Origin: Paulinella micropora
Lineage: Eukaryota; Cercozoa; Imbricatea; Euglyphida
Length of the DNA: 30,110 nucleotides
Reading direction: 5' to 3'
Assembly: GCA_009731375.1 (NCBI GenBank)
Contig: BJOX01000233.1
Coordinates: 375,237-405,346 of the forward strand
The translations under genes were made by a program, and so were the position numbers. The notes beneath the pieces were generated by a model. It did not search any database. It was not told the DNA's origin and was given only the letters and a program-made list of their open reading frames with translations. This document shows, piece by piece, positions 9,242 through 17,752 of this stretch (within the stretch, counting starts at the first letter, position 1; each line of letters opens with the position of its first letter).

Positions 9242-11077
9242 TCACTCATACGCTTCTTTTTCTTTTAAGTCTGTCCAATCGCTAGCAAATTTAAAGCGGT
9301 TCCCTTTCGCCCGCTCTAACAAAAACCTAATACTATGCCACCCGCAGGTATCTGTCGTGTCGCTTTGGTTTTTAACCTGATTGACTTTCATAAGCAGGTA
9401 TGTGTTCGGCTTACTCTTTTCAATAAGCTGTTTCATTTGGTGTAGAAATAGCTCGGTAGGCTTATACAATGCGAGCGGGTCGTAGATTTCAATAGAGTCG
9501 TCTTTAATGGTGTCAATCCAAACAGCAATCCAATGTGAGCCTGGTTGGCTAGACTTATCTAAGTTCATTATAAACCCATACTTCTTTCTTTTTTCTGGTT
9601 TCAGTTTGTGTATTTCGTCGCTGGCTACTGTTCCTAAATACCAATCGTGCTTTTTCATAATGTTGTCTATTTCATCCGTCATTAGCCCTCTGTAGGGGCC
9701 TCCTCCCCCTACAACCCCTGGATTTACCTCTTTCTCATTTTGTGTTTGTGGTTGAACTTCCTCTACATCTGTGGTGGGGGTGCGGGGGCTTGCCCCTGCT
9801 GGTGGTTGCTCTTCTGTTGGTGCTGGTTGAAGTTCCTCGGGGGTGCGGGGGCTTGCCCCTGCTGGTGGTTGTTGCTCTACTGTTGGTGTTGGTTCGGTGG
9901 TTGGTTGTTGCGGTTGTTGTATTTGGAATTCATTTGAAAGTGATTTATATGTGTTGGGGTCGGCATACATTTTGTTTATTAGGGTATTTACTAATTCTTT
10001 TTTCTTTGATTTGGTCTTCCATTCACTTCGTTTCAAATGCTTTTTTATCATCATCTTAGTTAATGTTTTTCTAATGATGTCTTCCAATTTTTTAGCACCA
10101 GTTCCGCCCTGTGCGGTTAGCCCTATTAAAGCATTTTCCAATTCTTCAAGTGTCATACCAGCTGTTATGTTAAGTTCGCCCTGTCTAAGTGCTATGATTT
10201 CTTGAATATAACCTTTGGCCGTTCTGCCTTCGGCATCTTTGTTTCCGTGTTTGCTCCCCCTCGTTTTCCACCCTAATTTTTTTGCTAAACTATTGACACT
10301 AATCTGTCTTTTGTTGCCACCACTAGCAAATAAAGTTTGAGCTCTTTCTAGATTTGCTATAAATGCTTTTCTGTCGGATTCCTCCGCTTTCTGGTCTGCT
10401 TCCATTGCTTGCTGTCTTAAATCGTCTTGTCGTTGTTTTGCTTCATCTTCCCTTCTCTTAATCTCCTCAGCAAATGCTATGGCTTCTTCTTCGGACAAAA
10501 CATACTGTCGTCCTTTCCTTTCCCTTTGTTTTCTTTCACTTCTTTTTAATTCACCTTTTGCTTCATTCAATGCTCTTGCTCTTTCAACCAAAGCATCGTT
10601 AATCGCATTTTGTCTTTTCATTTCTCCGTCAATATTAGCCAATCTTTGAGCTTGTGCTGTTTCGGTCTGTATGAGTGCGAGTTCATTTCTTTTCGTTTCG
10701 GCTTCTCGCTCTTCTATTTTCTTTTGTTGTTCTTTCGCTTCTTTGTCTTTCTTTTCTAGCTCGTATATTTGCTCATACTTTTCCAGTTTGAGTTTATCTA
10801 GTTGATTATTTACCTGATTGCGGTTCTCGTGTTCAAGACGGTTGAATTCAGACTTAATTACTTTCTCGCGGGCTTTTTCTTTTCGTTTCCCTCGTGGTTT
10901 GTTCATATATTTCAGAAATAGTTTAACGATTTGAAGTGTTGAAAGGTCATTTGTTTTCTCGCCAAAGTTGAGATATGCTCGTTTGCCTTTCACTTTGATA
11001 TAAGGTCTGCCATCTTTGGCTCTGTATATCCTCGGCGGTCGTTGTTTTCGCACACCTCCTCTTCTTAATTTTTTCAT
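9242..11077 (-). CDS. Adenovirus-type maturation cysteine protease with coiled-coil N-terminus
   Basis: An intact 611-residue protein. The C-terminal 150 residues are an adenain/Ulp1-type protease: His in GSHWIAVWID (about 513), Asp in IEIYDPLAL (about 532) and Cys in TDTCGWHSIRFLL (about 577), in the His-Asp-Cys order of the clan. The N-terminus is very basic (MKKLRRGGVRKQRPPRIYRAKDG). A long charged, Lys/Glu/Gln-rich coiled coil follows (about residues 60-230), then a possible helical DNA-binding region near 330-380, and a Pro-rich linker with a 21-residue tandem repeat containing PPAGASPRTP. Family proteases are usually about 200 residues, so the 450-residue N-terminal extension is unusual and may be a scaffold or core component (inference). 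In the family the enzyme matures virion proteins at Gly-Gly sites. Confidence 0.85.
   Translation of the reverse strand: MKKLRRGGVRKQRPPRIYRAKDGRPYIKVKGKRAYLNFGEKTNDLSTLQIVKLFLKYMNKPRGKRKEKAREKVIKSEFNRLEHENRNQVNNQLDKLKLEKYEQIYELEKKDKEAKEQQKKIEEREAETKRNELALIQTETAQAQRLANIDGEMKRQNAINDALVERARALNEAKGELKRSERKQRERKGRQYVLSEEEAIAFAEEIKRREDEAKQRQDDLRQQAMEADQKAEESDRKAFIANLERAQTLFASGGNKRQISVNSLAKKLGWKTRGSKHGNKDAEGRTAKGYIQEIIALRQGELNITAGMTLEELENALIGLTAQGGTGAKKLEDIIRKTLTKMMIKKHLKRSEWKTKSKKKELVNTLINKMYADPNTYKSLSNEFQIQQPQQPTTEPTPTVEQQPPAGASPRTPEELQPAPTEEQPPAGASPRTPTTDVEEVQPQTQNEKEVNPGVVGGGGPYRGLMTDEIDNIMKKHDWYLGTVASDEIHKLKPEKRKKYGFIMNLDKSSQPGSHWIAVWIDTIKDDSIEIYDPLALYKPTELFLHQMKQLIEKSKPNTYLLMKVNQVKNQSDTTDTCGWHSIRFLLERAKGNRFKFASDWTDLKEKEAYE
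9776..9800. repeat. 25-bp GC-rich palindromic repeat, copy 1
   Basis: Core GGGGGCTTGCCCC can fold into a short hairpin. This copy lies in frame in the protease linker and encodes part of PPAGASPRTP on the minus strand. It is the first half of a 63-bp tandem unit shared with copy 2. Confidence 0.8.
9839..9863. repeat. 25-bp GC-rich palindromic repeat, copy 2
   Basis: Identical to copy 1 and exactly 63 bp (21 codons) from it, so it preserves the protease frame and repeats the same Pro-rich segment. The surrounding bases (GGTGGTTG, GGTGTTGG) are also similar between units. Confidence 0.8.
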
Positions 11078-11137
11078 ATGTATATTGTTAGCGAAAAAAA
11101 ATTAATAGAAAGTTTAGTTTAATATAAAACCAATGTT
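11078..11137 (-). promoter_or_regulatory. Protease gene leader
   Basis: On the coding strand it reads as AT-rich sequence with a run of eight Ts, then CAATATACATATG, where the final ATG is the protease start. It matches the T-run plus TATA-like box pattern of the other genes. Confidence 0.35.
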
Positions 11138-11162
11138 GGGGGTGCGGGGGCTTGCCCCTGCT
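11138..11162. repeat. 25-bp GC-rich palindromic repeat, copy 3 (intergenic)
   Basis: The same 25 bases recur 1.3 kb away between the protease start (11077) and the stop codon of the basic virion protein gene (11161). Being non-coding apart from the stop, this copy cannot be explained by selection for the Pro-rich peptide. It may act as a 3'-end hairpin or be a small mobile palindrome. Confidence 0.75.
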
Positions 11163-11472
11163 AACGAAATTTAACGGCTCCTCCTCGTTGCTTGCCGTAT
11201 CCTTGCTTCATCGCGGCCTTTGCTACACGGTCCGCATAAGGCACTCCGACATCGCTCAGAAAAGTAGCACCTCTGGAAATCAATTGGTTCTTCTTGATAA
11301 ACCTATTAGCATCCAATATGGCTTGTCCGACTTTTTTCCAATTAACTTTCCCTCCTGTTTGTTTCTTTTTTGATTTTCTTTTTTTCTTCGCACCTCCTGC
11401 TTGTGGCATTGATGGATTGTAGCTGATGTTATAACCTGATGGACTGCTGATAATAACGGGTGATGTTGGCAT
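11161..11472 (-). CDS. Small basic virion protein with three QxGG sites
   Basis: A 103-residue, strongly basic protein containing a KKKRKSKKK tract. It has a PLV-style helical segment (FIKKNQLISRGATFLSDVGVPYADR at about 57-81) and a GYGKQRGG tail. Similar short proteins with 'kkxklIS...GVPYA...GYG' are common beside capsid and ATPase genes in virophages, PLVs and Polintons. Three Gly-Gly sites follow the pattern Q-x-G-G (QAGG, QTGG, QRGG), consistent with processing by the neighbouring adenain-type protease; the last would release only a five-residue C-terminal tail. Core/DNA-condensing or membrane-active minor capsid roles are both possible. The ATG is preceded at once by TATATAG on the coding strand. 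Confidence 0.68.
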   Translation of the reverse strand: MPTSPVIISSPSGYNISYNPSMPQAGGAKKKRKSKKKQTGGKVNWKKVGQAILDANRFIKKNQLISRGATFLSDVGVPYADRVAKAAMKQGYGKQRGGAVKFR

Positions 11473-11502
11473 CTATATAATGTGTGAAAAAAAATAATAA
11501 AA
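11473..11502 (-). promoter_or_regulatory. TATATAG box before basic virion protein
   Basis: The coding strand reads a run of Ts, CACACAT, then TATATAG immediately before the ATG. This is the clearest example of the element's near-start TATA motif. Confidence 0.45.
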
Positions 11503-12323
11503 TTACAAAAACCTTCTGTTGAAATTCTGCCTCAATTCGTCCGATACCGCATCAACATACAAAAAGTTAAACCTCTCTTTCGTCGCCTCGTGATATTTTT
11601 CAATGAAGTATTCAAGGTCGTAGACGAGGTCTAAATGTTTATACACGAGTTCTATTTTATCCTGAGACTGTCCTGGAAAAATGAGTAGGTAGTCTAGCTG
11701 TTTGATTGCCTCAGGCCGTAAGTCGTTTAGGTATTGCGAGCTCATAATCACCTTTGACTTGTAGTGACGGTTTTTCTTTAACAGGTCGCATACTGACTTA
11801 TCACGTAGCCCACTACCCAAATCATCTAGCACGAACACGACTTCTGGCGTAATGTATTTGCTCTGTCTCTCCACCTTTTCGCCTCCCTCCTGCTTCTTCT
11901 TTTCCTCTTTTCCAAAGTATAAAAACTTCGGCTTCGGTTCTTCTTGGCGGTCTTGAACAATCTCGCCTTCTTCTTCGTCTGGCTTATTGAGCTTGTCCAA
12001 CTCATAATCAATCACACTGTATCCGTCCGTTTTCAAATATGTGTATATCGCCATTGGATTGCCTTTCTTCTTGAAGTGCTTAACCATTTCTTTGTATATG
12101 TGGTCCTTATGTATCGTGCTGGCGATAATAACAATACGTGTTTTTTTATCTGTCGTTCGTTTCAGGATTTCAAACAGTGCTGTCGTCTTGCCACTCTTCT
12201 TGCGAGCGAGAAGAAAAAAATATTGGCATACGGTTCATCAAACAACTTATATCCTTTTGCCAACTTCTCGCCATCTCCATTTTGCTTGACTGGTTTCACC
12301 TTTACATTATTAATTTTCTCCAT
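11503..12323 (-). pseudogene. Genome-packaging ATPase (FtsK/HerA, A32-like), one frameshift
   Basis: The start is ATG 12323 (MEKINNVKVKPVKQNGDGEK), preceded by TATATAA. The Walker A segment ARKKSGKTTALFEIL (about 12165-12210) is in another phase. The switch occurs at a seven-A run (plus strand 12214-12220), so a one-base indel is likely. Walker B is VVFVLDDLG (about 11816-11840), followed by KVIMSSQYLNDLRPEA, which fits the sensor region of packaging ATPases of the Polinton/NCLDV type. Whole length would be about 273 residues, the usual size. An insert between the Walker motifs is Lys/Glu-rich and contains QEGG. The enzyme pumps DNA into capsids; it lies with the protease and basic virion protein genes as in other members. 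Confidence 0.75.
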
Positions 12324-12337
12324 CGGTTATATAAATA
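12324..12337 (-). promoter_or_regulatory. TATATAA box before ATPase
   Basis: On the coding strand GATATTTATATAACCG directly precedes the ATPase ATG, overlapping the end of the preceding gene region (stop at 12338-12340). Confidence 0.45.
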
Positions 12338-12709
12338 TCAAGCCAAAAAATCTAAACAAATAACAATTCTTCCACCCAAGAGGTCTGTCTCAATACTGCC
12401 ATTGTCTGTTTTAAGCACTTTAAATGTGTATTGTCCATCGGTCCAATTAATAATACTTAAGTTGTAGCTGAGATTGGAAATGTTTGCGACATTGCTGTCG
12501 GCGAATGTGCCGATGATTCCAATGCGGTCCATATAAAGGATTTTTGTTTTCGTCTCCGATACATCATTCATATAGTGGATATACTTAACATTCATTCTTG
12601 TTGGGGTAAAGTTCAATTTAATGGTTTTGTCAAATGCTTTGCTACCATTAACCCCGCCTGGAAAATCATTACTCAGAAAAATAATCTTTTGGAATTTGAA
12701 ATCCGTCAT
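12338..12709 (-). CDS. Hypothetical beta-rich small protein
   Basis: A 123-residue protein, not recognised. It alternates hydrophobic strands (KIIFLSND, TIKLNFTPT, KTKILYMDRIGIIGTF, GQYTFKVLKT, GRIVICLDF) and has few charged helices, so a small beta-sandwich is likely. It lies immediately upstream of the ATPase on the same strand, with the TGA stop 15 bases before the ATPase ATG, which suggests shared expression. A minor capsid or cement protein would fit the neighbourhood, but there is no direct evidence. The start follows CATATAGAAAC on the coding strand. Confidence 0.55.
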   Translation of the reverse strand: MTDFKFQKIIFLSNDFPGGVNGSKAFDKTIKLNFTPTRMNVKYIHYMNDVSETKTKILYMDRIGIIGTFADSNVANISNLSYNLSIINWTDGQYTFKVLKTDNGSIETDLLGGRIVICLDFLA

Positions 12710-12745
12710 TTGTGTTTTTTGTTTCTATATGTTGTACAATATATT

Positions 12746-12997
12746 ATGTTATTAATATTATTATTTGTGTGCTCTGTGTTAGGTCGGACTGCTTGTGATT
12801 TCTATTCACGGGTCAGTGATAAAAAAAATGAAAGTTGTGTGTTGTGTATTCAAAAAGGAATAGAAACCAAATTTAAATGTGTGTATAAGCCGATGAGTGA
12901 TTGGTGTGTTAGTTTTGATGAAGTCATTCCTTTAATTTGCTCAAACGATGCTTCTTGGTATAAAATCCACTTATATGAATGTTCATTTCTTACTTAA
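12746..12997 (+). CDS. Small secreted cysteine-rich protein
   Basis: An 83-residue protein on the strand opposite its neighbours. It starts with a clear hydrophobic signal-like segment (MLLILLFVCSVLGRTAC), then has about seven cysteines in the mature part (ACDFYS, ESCVLC, KFKC, DWC, LIC, YEC). The Cys pattern with WC loosely recalls PSI-type extracellular domains; that link is weak. A longer frame opens upstream at 12575, but it overlaps the opposite-strand gene and would bury the signal segment, so I prefer ATG 12746. It overlaps the 3' end of the convergent membrane-protein gene by 15 bases. A secreted or surface host-interaction factor is possible. Confidence 0.5.
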   Translation: MLLILLFVCSVLGRTACDFYSRVSDKKNESCVLCIQKGIETKFKCVYKPMSDWCVSFDEVIPLICSNDASWYKIHLYECSFLT

Positions 12998-13324
12998 AGA
13001 TGGAGAAGGAAGGCAGATGCCGATAAGTAGTGTTAAGATACCTACATAAGTGTTAGCAACCTCGCACGGTAAGTTCTTTTCGGACAGCCTCACGATACAA
13101 AGGGTGATGATGGCGATAATGATACCCATTTGAAATAAGTATTTGATAAGACGGCTGTCGGTTTTTCGCTTAGTCAAACAGCAATCCCAGCTGTCCTCGT
13201 ATTCGTGGTCTAATTTTTTTTCTTCCTGCTTAATTTGGACATCAAGCACACGGTTCTTCAACTCTGGTGTGAGTTCGCCTCCATCTACTTCTATGATTGG
13301 TGGTGGGTGTAATCTAGGGGGCAT
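12983..13324 (-). CDS. Two-TM membrane protein
   Basis: A 113-residue protein. The N-terminal half is soluble, charged and Pro-rich at the start (MPPRLHPPP). Two hydrophobic segments follow: about residues 67-84 (YLFQMGIIIAIITLCIVRL region) and about 92-107 (YVGILTLLIGICLPSPSL). The C-terminal pattern YVxxLTxxIGxxLPSP is shared by small membrane proteins of PLVs, virophages and giant viruses. No signal peptide. Likely a virion or host-membrane protein; topology suggests a hairpin with both ends on one side. It sits between the fibre gene and the morphogenesis block on the same strand. Confidence 0.65.
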   Translation of the reverse strand: MPPRLHPPPIIEVDGGELTPELKNRVLDVQIKQEEKKLDHEYEDSWDCCLTKRKTDSRLIKYLFQMGIIIAIITLCIVRLSEKNLPCEVANTYVGILTLLIGICLPSPSLSKK

Positions 13325-13347
13325 AGTAAGTCTTACAATCTCAAAAA

Positions 13348-16300
13348 CTATATTGGGTTTGGGAATACGACTGCTCTGATTTCTGCTAATTGGTTTGCTT
13401 GGTCTTGTAATATATTAAGTAAAATTTTATTTTCTTTTTCTAAATTAACTACCTTTTCTGATAACTCCTGTGTCGCCTTAACTATTGGGGCTATTAAATC
13501 AAAATAATTCATTGTTTTTAATTCTTCTGTTGTCCCGTCGTCTTTTGACATTTTAATTTTTTTTTAACTAATTCTTCAATATCCTGAGCGATAAATCCGC
13601 AGTTCTCTCTTTTTGATTCTTTAAGTTTGAAGCACTTTGGTTTGAGCGCATTGATAAAATCTAAACCGCAGAATTCAACATCTCTTATGTCGGTTTTGTG
13701 TCGCTTGTCAGAAGTATTAACAATTCCACTGCTGGTAAGTGTTGCTCTCGTGTTTGCTCCCGTGGTTTGGAAATAACAAGTGCCGTATTCTCTAAAATAC
13801 ATTTGATCTGAGTTTCTCTTACAAAATATGCCGTGGTTATCGTCTGACCACCTTATACCGCACGTAGTTGTTGTGCCGTCCGTAAAATGGAGTTGAGCGG
13901 CAGAGTTGTTAATTGTTATGGTGGAGTCTATTGTCATACCAGTTGCGACCCACAAATAACCATCGCTTCCTCTCAATGACATTAATGCAGCATTGTTTGC
14001 GTTTTCCCATATAAATCCACCAGTCGCCCCGGCAGCCGCTCTAAATCTAATAGCATAAGAAGTTATTCCATTTGCCGATGTTGCTGGTGCCGCTGATACT
14101 CCATTTAGTGCTTTATTTGCCCCAGATTGTGCCATATAAATCCCCCAGTTTGAATCATCAGTATTCCACATAAATATTCCTCTGGTGCTTCCTCCATCTA
14201 CTGCTCCTTGAATTCCTATCTTTGCTCCATTATTAGTTGTTGTCGTTAGCAATCCAGAGTATGTAATCCCCGCATTTGCGGTTAATAATCCTGCCGTGTT
14301 TATGTTCATTGCATCAGTCCAAGTTATATTGCTTCCTGTCGTTATTCCTGATTTATAATTGAAAAAGAGTTTATTACCCGCTTTTGATGTTTGGAAATTT
14401 GAACCGGAAGCACTTGATTTCCAGTTCGTGCCATCCCAATAAGCATCAAAAGTTAAACATATATTGTCATGATTCCAGTTCAATAATTGGAATGTGGGAT
14501 AGACATCCGCCGTTGTTATTGCCTGTATATGTGGTCCACCGATATCGCCCCCCGTTCCATACAATTCTAAGCCTCCAGTTGCACCCACTCCTTTTGTTGA
14601 ATTTCCTATAATTATTGGTTTGCCTGATGCCGTTGTTATTTTATCTTGTTGCTAATGTTGTTGTTGATATACCAGCATTTGTTGTCAATAGTCCAGCATT
14701 GCTTATGTTCATTGCCTCAGACCAGGTTATAGCACTCCCCGCTGCTATTCCTGATTTATAGCCGAAAGAGAGTGTATTGCTTACCTTTGCTATTCGGAAA
14801 TTAGCATTCGCATAACTTGATTTCCAACCCGCATTATCTAAATAAGCATCAAAAGCAAAAATTATATTGTTATGACCTAAATTGGCTATTGTAAATATGG
14901 GGTATGTATCTTCTGTCGTAATCGCTCGTATATGCGGCCCCGCAGTAAAATCACCATAAGCACCATATATTTCTAATCCAGCCGATGGACCTGTCCCCTT
15001 TGTTGTATTGCCTATGATTATTGGCTTACCTGTTGCTGTTGTTATTTTGGTGCTCGCGGTTATTGTAGTCCCTGTTATCGTTCCGCCATTTGTTACATTA
15101 TTTGAATTCATATCCAAAGCACCATAAAACTTCATACCACCCGCATTATTAAATCGGACAATATCAGCCGAAGCGAATTTAGCATCTGTAAGTTGTGAAA
15201 TATAAAGACCCGCTCCCTTTGCTACATCGTAAGCGACATTCGTAAATACATAACCTCTCTGGTCCGCTGTTCCACTTGAAGCAGTATTTAGAGTGAATAA
15301 GAAAGATTGATAATTACCAGTCGTCTGCGAAAAGAATGCGTCTCCTCCGTTTTGGTTCAATATCCTTGCCCCATTATATGTAATATTTCCGCCATTAATG
15401 ATATCCACGTTATTAAAATCGGCTTGGTTTAACAAAGTAAGTCCACGTATATCATTTCTTGTTCCATTAAATATTTTAATTCCTGTTATTGTTTGGTCTC
15501 CTGTTAGTTTTACATTTTGCCCGTCCAATGTGTCCGCATACCCTTTTGTCGCTCCGTCCGTCGCTAATGTCGGAGTTCCAAGGTTGGCTATTTTGCTGCT
15601 ATTACAATCTATCCCAGAAGCATTTACCCAACCGACTATCGCACCATCAATAACGAAACTTACTTTTTTAGCAATTATTTCAAAGTTATAATTTACGCCC
15701 GTGCCCATATCAAGGCATCCGATAGTTCCTATATTTGCTGTGGAGTTAAAGACCACGAATGTTCCTTTTGTTGTTGCGTTCGTTGAATTCCCAGTTATTT
15801 CAAGACCGCTACTATATGTCTTAATTCCTGCTATGGTTTGGTTTCCTGAGGTTTTAACCGCCGAACCATCAAGGACAGAAACATCCACACCATCAACCAG
15901 ATTCACATTCGTTATGTTTTTAGTTCCCATATTTATATCTCTTGACATCGTCCCACCCGTCAAAGCAAGGTAAGTTGAAGAGCCAGTTGAATTAATCCAG
16001 TTTGTGCCGTTGTATGATAATAATTGGCCGTTTGCTGGTGTTGTTATTATTACATCACTTAAAGCATCCATTGATTTGGTTCCTAGTCGTGTGTCAAAGT
16101 CTGTATTTGCTCTTGCTGTGGTGTAGTATAAGTTAGTGCCTTCTGATAAATTAGTAGTTGATTTAGTAGCTAATTGAGTGTCAAATCTCGCATTCGTATA
16201 GTATAGATTAGTCCCTTCTGCTAAATTGGTGGTGCTCTTGGTAGCCAGTCTCGTATCAAAATCTGTATTTGCTCTGGCTGTCGTGTAGTAAAGGTTTGTC

Positions 16301-17154
16301 CCCTCTGCTAAGTTGGTGGTGCTCTTTGTTGCTAATTGAGTGTCAAATCTCGCATTCGTATAATATAAGTTTGTTTCCTCGGCTAAGTTAGTTGTTGATT
16401 TAGTCGCTAGCCGTGTGTCAAAGTCTGTATTTGCTCTGACCGTCGTATAGTAAAGGTTCGTCCCCTCTGCTAAGTTAGTTGTTGATTTAGTTGCGAGCCG
16501 TGTGTCAAAGTCTGTATTAGCTCTCGCGGTGGTGTAATATAGATTGGTTCCCTCTGCTAAGTTGGTGGTGCTCTTGGTTGTCAGTCTCGTATCAAAATCT
16601 GTATTCGCTCTGGCTGTCGTATAGTATAGATTGGTGCCTTCTTTTAAGTCTGCGGTCGTTTTCAATAAAAGTCTAGCATCAAAATCTGTATTAGCCCTTG
16701 CGGTGGTATAATATAAATTGGTTCCTTCGGCTAGGTTAGTAGTTGATTTAGTTGAAAATCTTGTGTCAAACCTTCCATCAGTATAGTATAGATTGGTTCC
16801 CTCTTTTAAGTCCGTCGTTGATTTTAAAGCGAGACGTGTGTCAAAGCGGTTATCAGTCCAATAATAATTAAGTCCTTCTTTTAAGTCCGTAGTTGATTTG
16901 TTTGAAAATCTTGTGTCAAATCTACCATCAGTATAGTATAGATTAGTGCCCTCTTTTATGTCCGTTGTGCTTTTGGTAGCCAGTCGTGTGTCAAATCGGC
17001 CTTCGGTAAAATAAAGATTTATTGGGACGGTATCTTCTGGCACTCTATCTGTGTTTAAGCCAATAATATTAGTGTTTGTTAAATCAAGGTTGGCTATGTC
17101 CAGACTATCAACAGAAAACTCATTAAGGCCTAATAGCGACTTATATTGTGACAT
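13348..17154 (-). pseudogene. Tail-fibre-like protein with repeats and S74 chaperone, two frameshifts
   Basis: A fibre gene of about 1,268 codons in three phases: 17154-14641, about 14640-13560 and 13551-13348. The breaks are at a short T-run (about 14639-14642) and a nine-T run (13557-13565), and the two shifts compensate. Residues about 45-365 are 12 repeats of TNLYYT..R...DTRL.TKSTT.LAEG in 25- and 29-residue versions. Two homologous segments of roughly 130 residues follow, each with GKPIIIGN.TKG and GPHI.AITT. The C-terminus is a Peptidase_S74/intramolecular chaperone domain (TSDKRHKTDI, FINALKPKCFKL, GFIAQDIEEL) and a coiled coil (LSEKVVNLEKENKIL). In phages this domain trimerises the fibre and cleaves itself at the Ser of SDxR. 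Likely the receptor-binding fibre. A TATATA-like box precedes ATG 17154. Confidence 0.75.
16060..17080 (-). repeat. Twelve tandem 75/87-bp coding repeats
   Basis: Coding repeats of the fibre shaft. Short units of 25 codons (..RFDTRLATKSTT..) and long units of 29 codons (..RANTDFDTRLATKSTT..) are mixed, with strong protein identity but many silent differences. This suggests old duplication followed by drift or gene conversion. The longer units dominate the middle. Confidence 0.8.
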
Positions 17155-17228
17155 CGTTGTATATAGTTTGGATAATAATTAATCCGAATAAAAATTATTT
17201 TTGGTTAGATATACAACCGAAACAAACA

Positions 17229-17732
17229 ATGCCAAGAGGTAATAGAGAGATTTCCATAAAGAACCTTGAAAAAGCGACTGTAATGAAGAAACAGTATGCG
17301 AGGCAAAGAAAGATTGAAAGAGCTAGGGAATTACTAGCGGAGGAAGAGGCGAAGAATGTGAAAGAAATGACTAATGACGAAAAGATGGACCATATCACTA
17401 AGAAGCAATTGGCTAAGGATATGATTGATGGAAGGGACGGTGAGAAAAGTGAGGAAAGCAGTTCGGATGAGGAAGTAGAACAAGACTTTGTAGATATCGT
17501 TGCCCAACGGGTTGCGGGTATAAAATTGAAGACCAAGCAGAAGAAGGCGAAGAAAGTGGTAAAAAATAAAGTGGAAGAGAGCGAGAGTGAGAGCGAGGAA
17601 AGCGAGGAAGAGGAACAGCCTAAGAAGGGTAAAGGTAAGAAATCAAACATATCAGTTAATGTTTATAATCAGCAACCTGAGAAACCAAAAAAAGAAAATA
17701 ATGATACATCTAAAATATTTTTAAAGTTCTAA
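17229..17732 (+). CDS. Highly charged protein (basic with acidic stretches)
   Basis: I chose ATG 17229 (MPRGNREISIKNLEKATVMKK) because the alternative start at 17148 overlaps the fibre start on the other strand and adds a sequence unlike the rest. The protein has 167 residues. A basic helical N-terminus is followed by Ser/Glu-rich acidic runs (ESSSDEEVEQDF, ESESESEESEEEEQ) and Lys-rich runs (KTKQKKAKKVVKNK), ending in NISVNVYNQQ. It looks largely disordered or coiled coil, like nucleic-acid-binding or chaperone-like proteins. No family assigned. Divergent from the fibre gene. Confidence 0.6.
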   Translation: MPRGNREISIKNLEKATVMKKQYARQRKIERARELLAEEEAKNVKEMTNDEKMDHITKKQLAKDMIDGRDGEKSEESSSDEEVEQDFVDIVAQRVAGIKLKTKQKKAKKVVKNKVEESESESEESEEEEQPKKGKGKKSNISVNVYNQQPEKPKKENNDTSKIFLKF

Positions 17733-17752
17733 TATAGCGTATTGCGAAGCGT

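Noticed and set aside
9740-10205. Plus-strand frames over the protease gene
   Set aside because: They are antisense to a clearly coding region, with composition set by its Pro-rich repeat.
12575-12745. Upstream start for the secreted protein
   Set aside because: It overlaps the opposite-strand 123-residue gene and would place the signal-like segment internally.
17148-17228. Earlier start for the charged protein
   Set aside because: It overlaps the fibre start on the other strand and adds hydrophobic residues unlike the rest; ATG 17229 is better.
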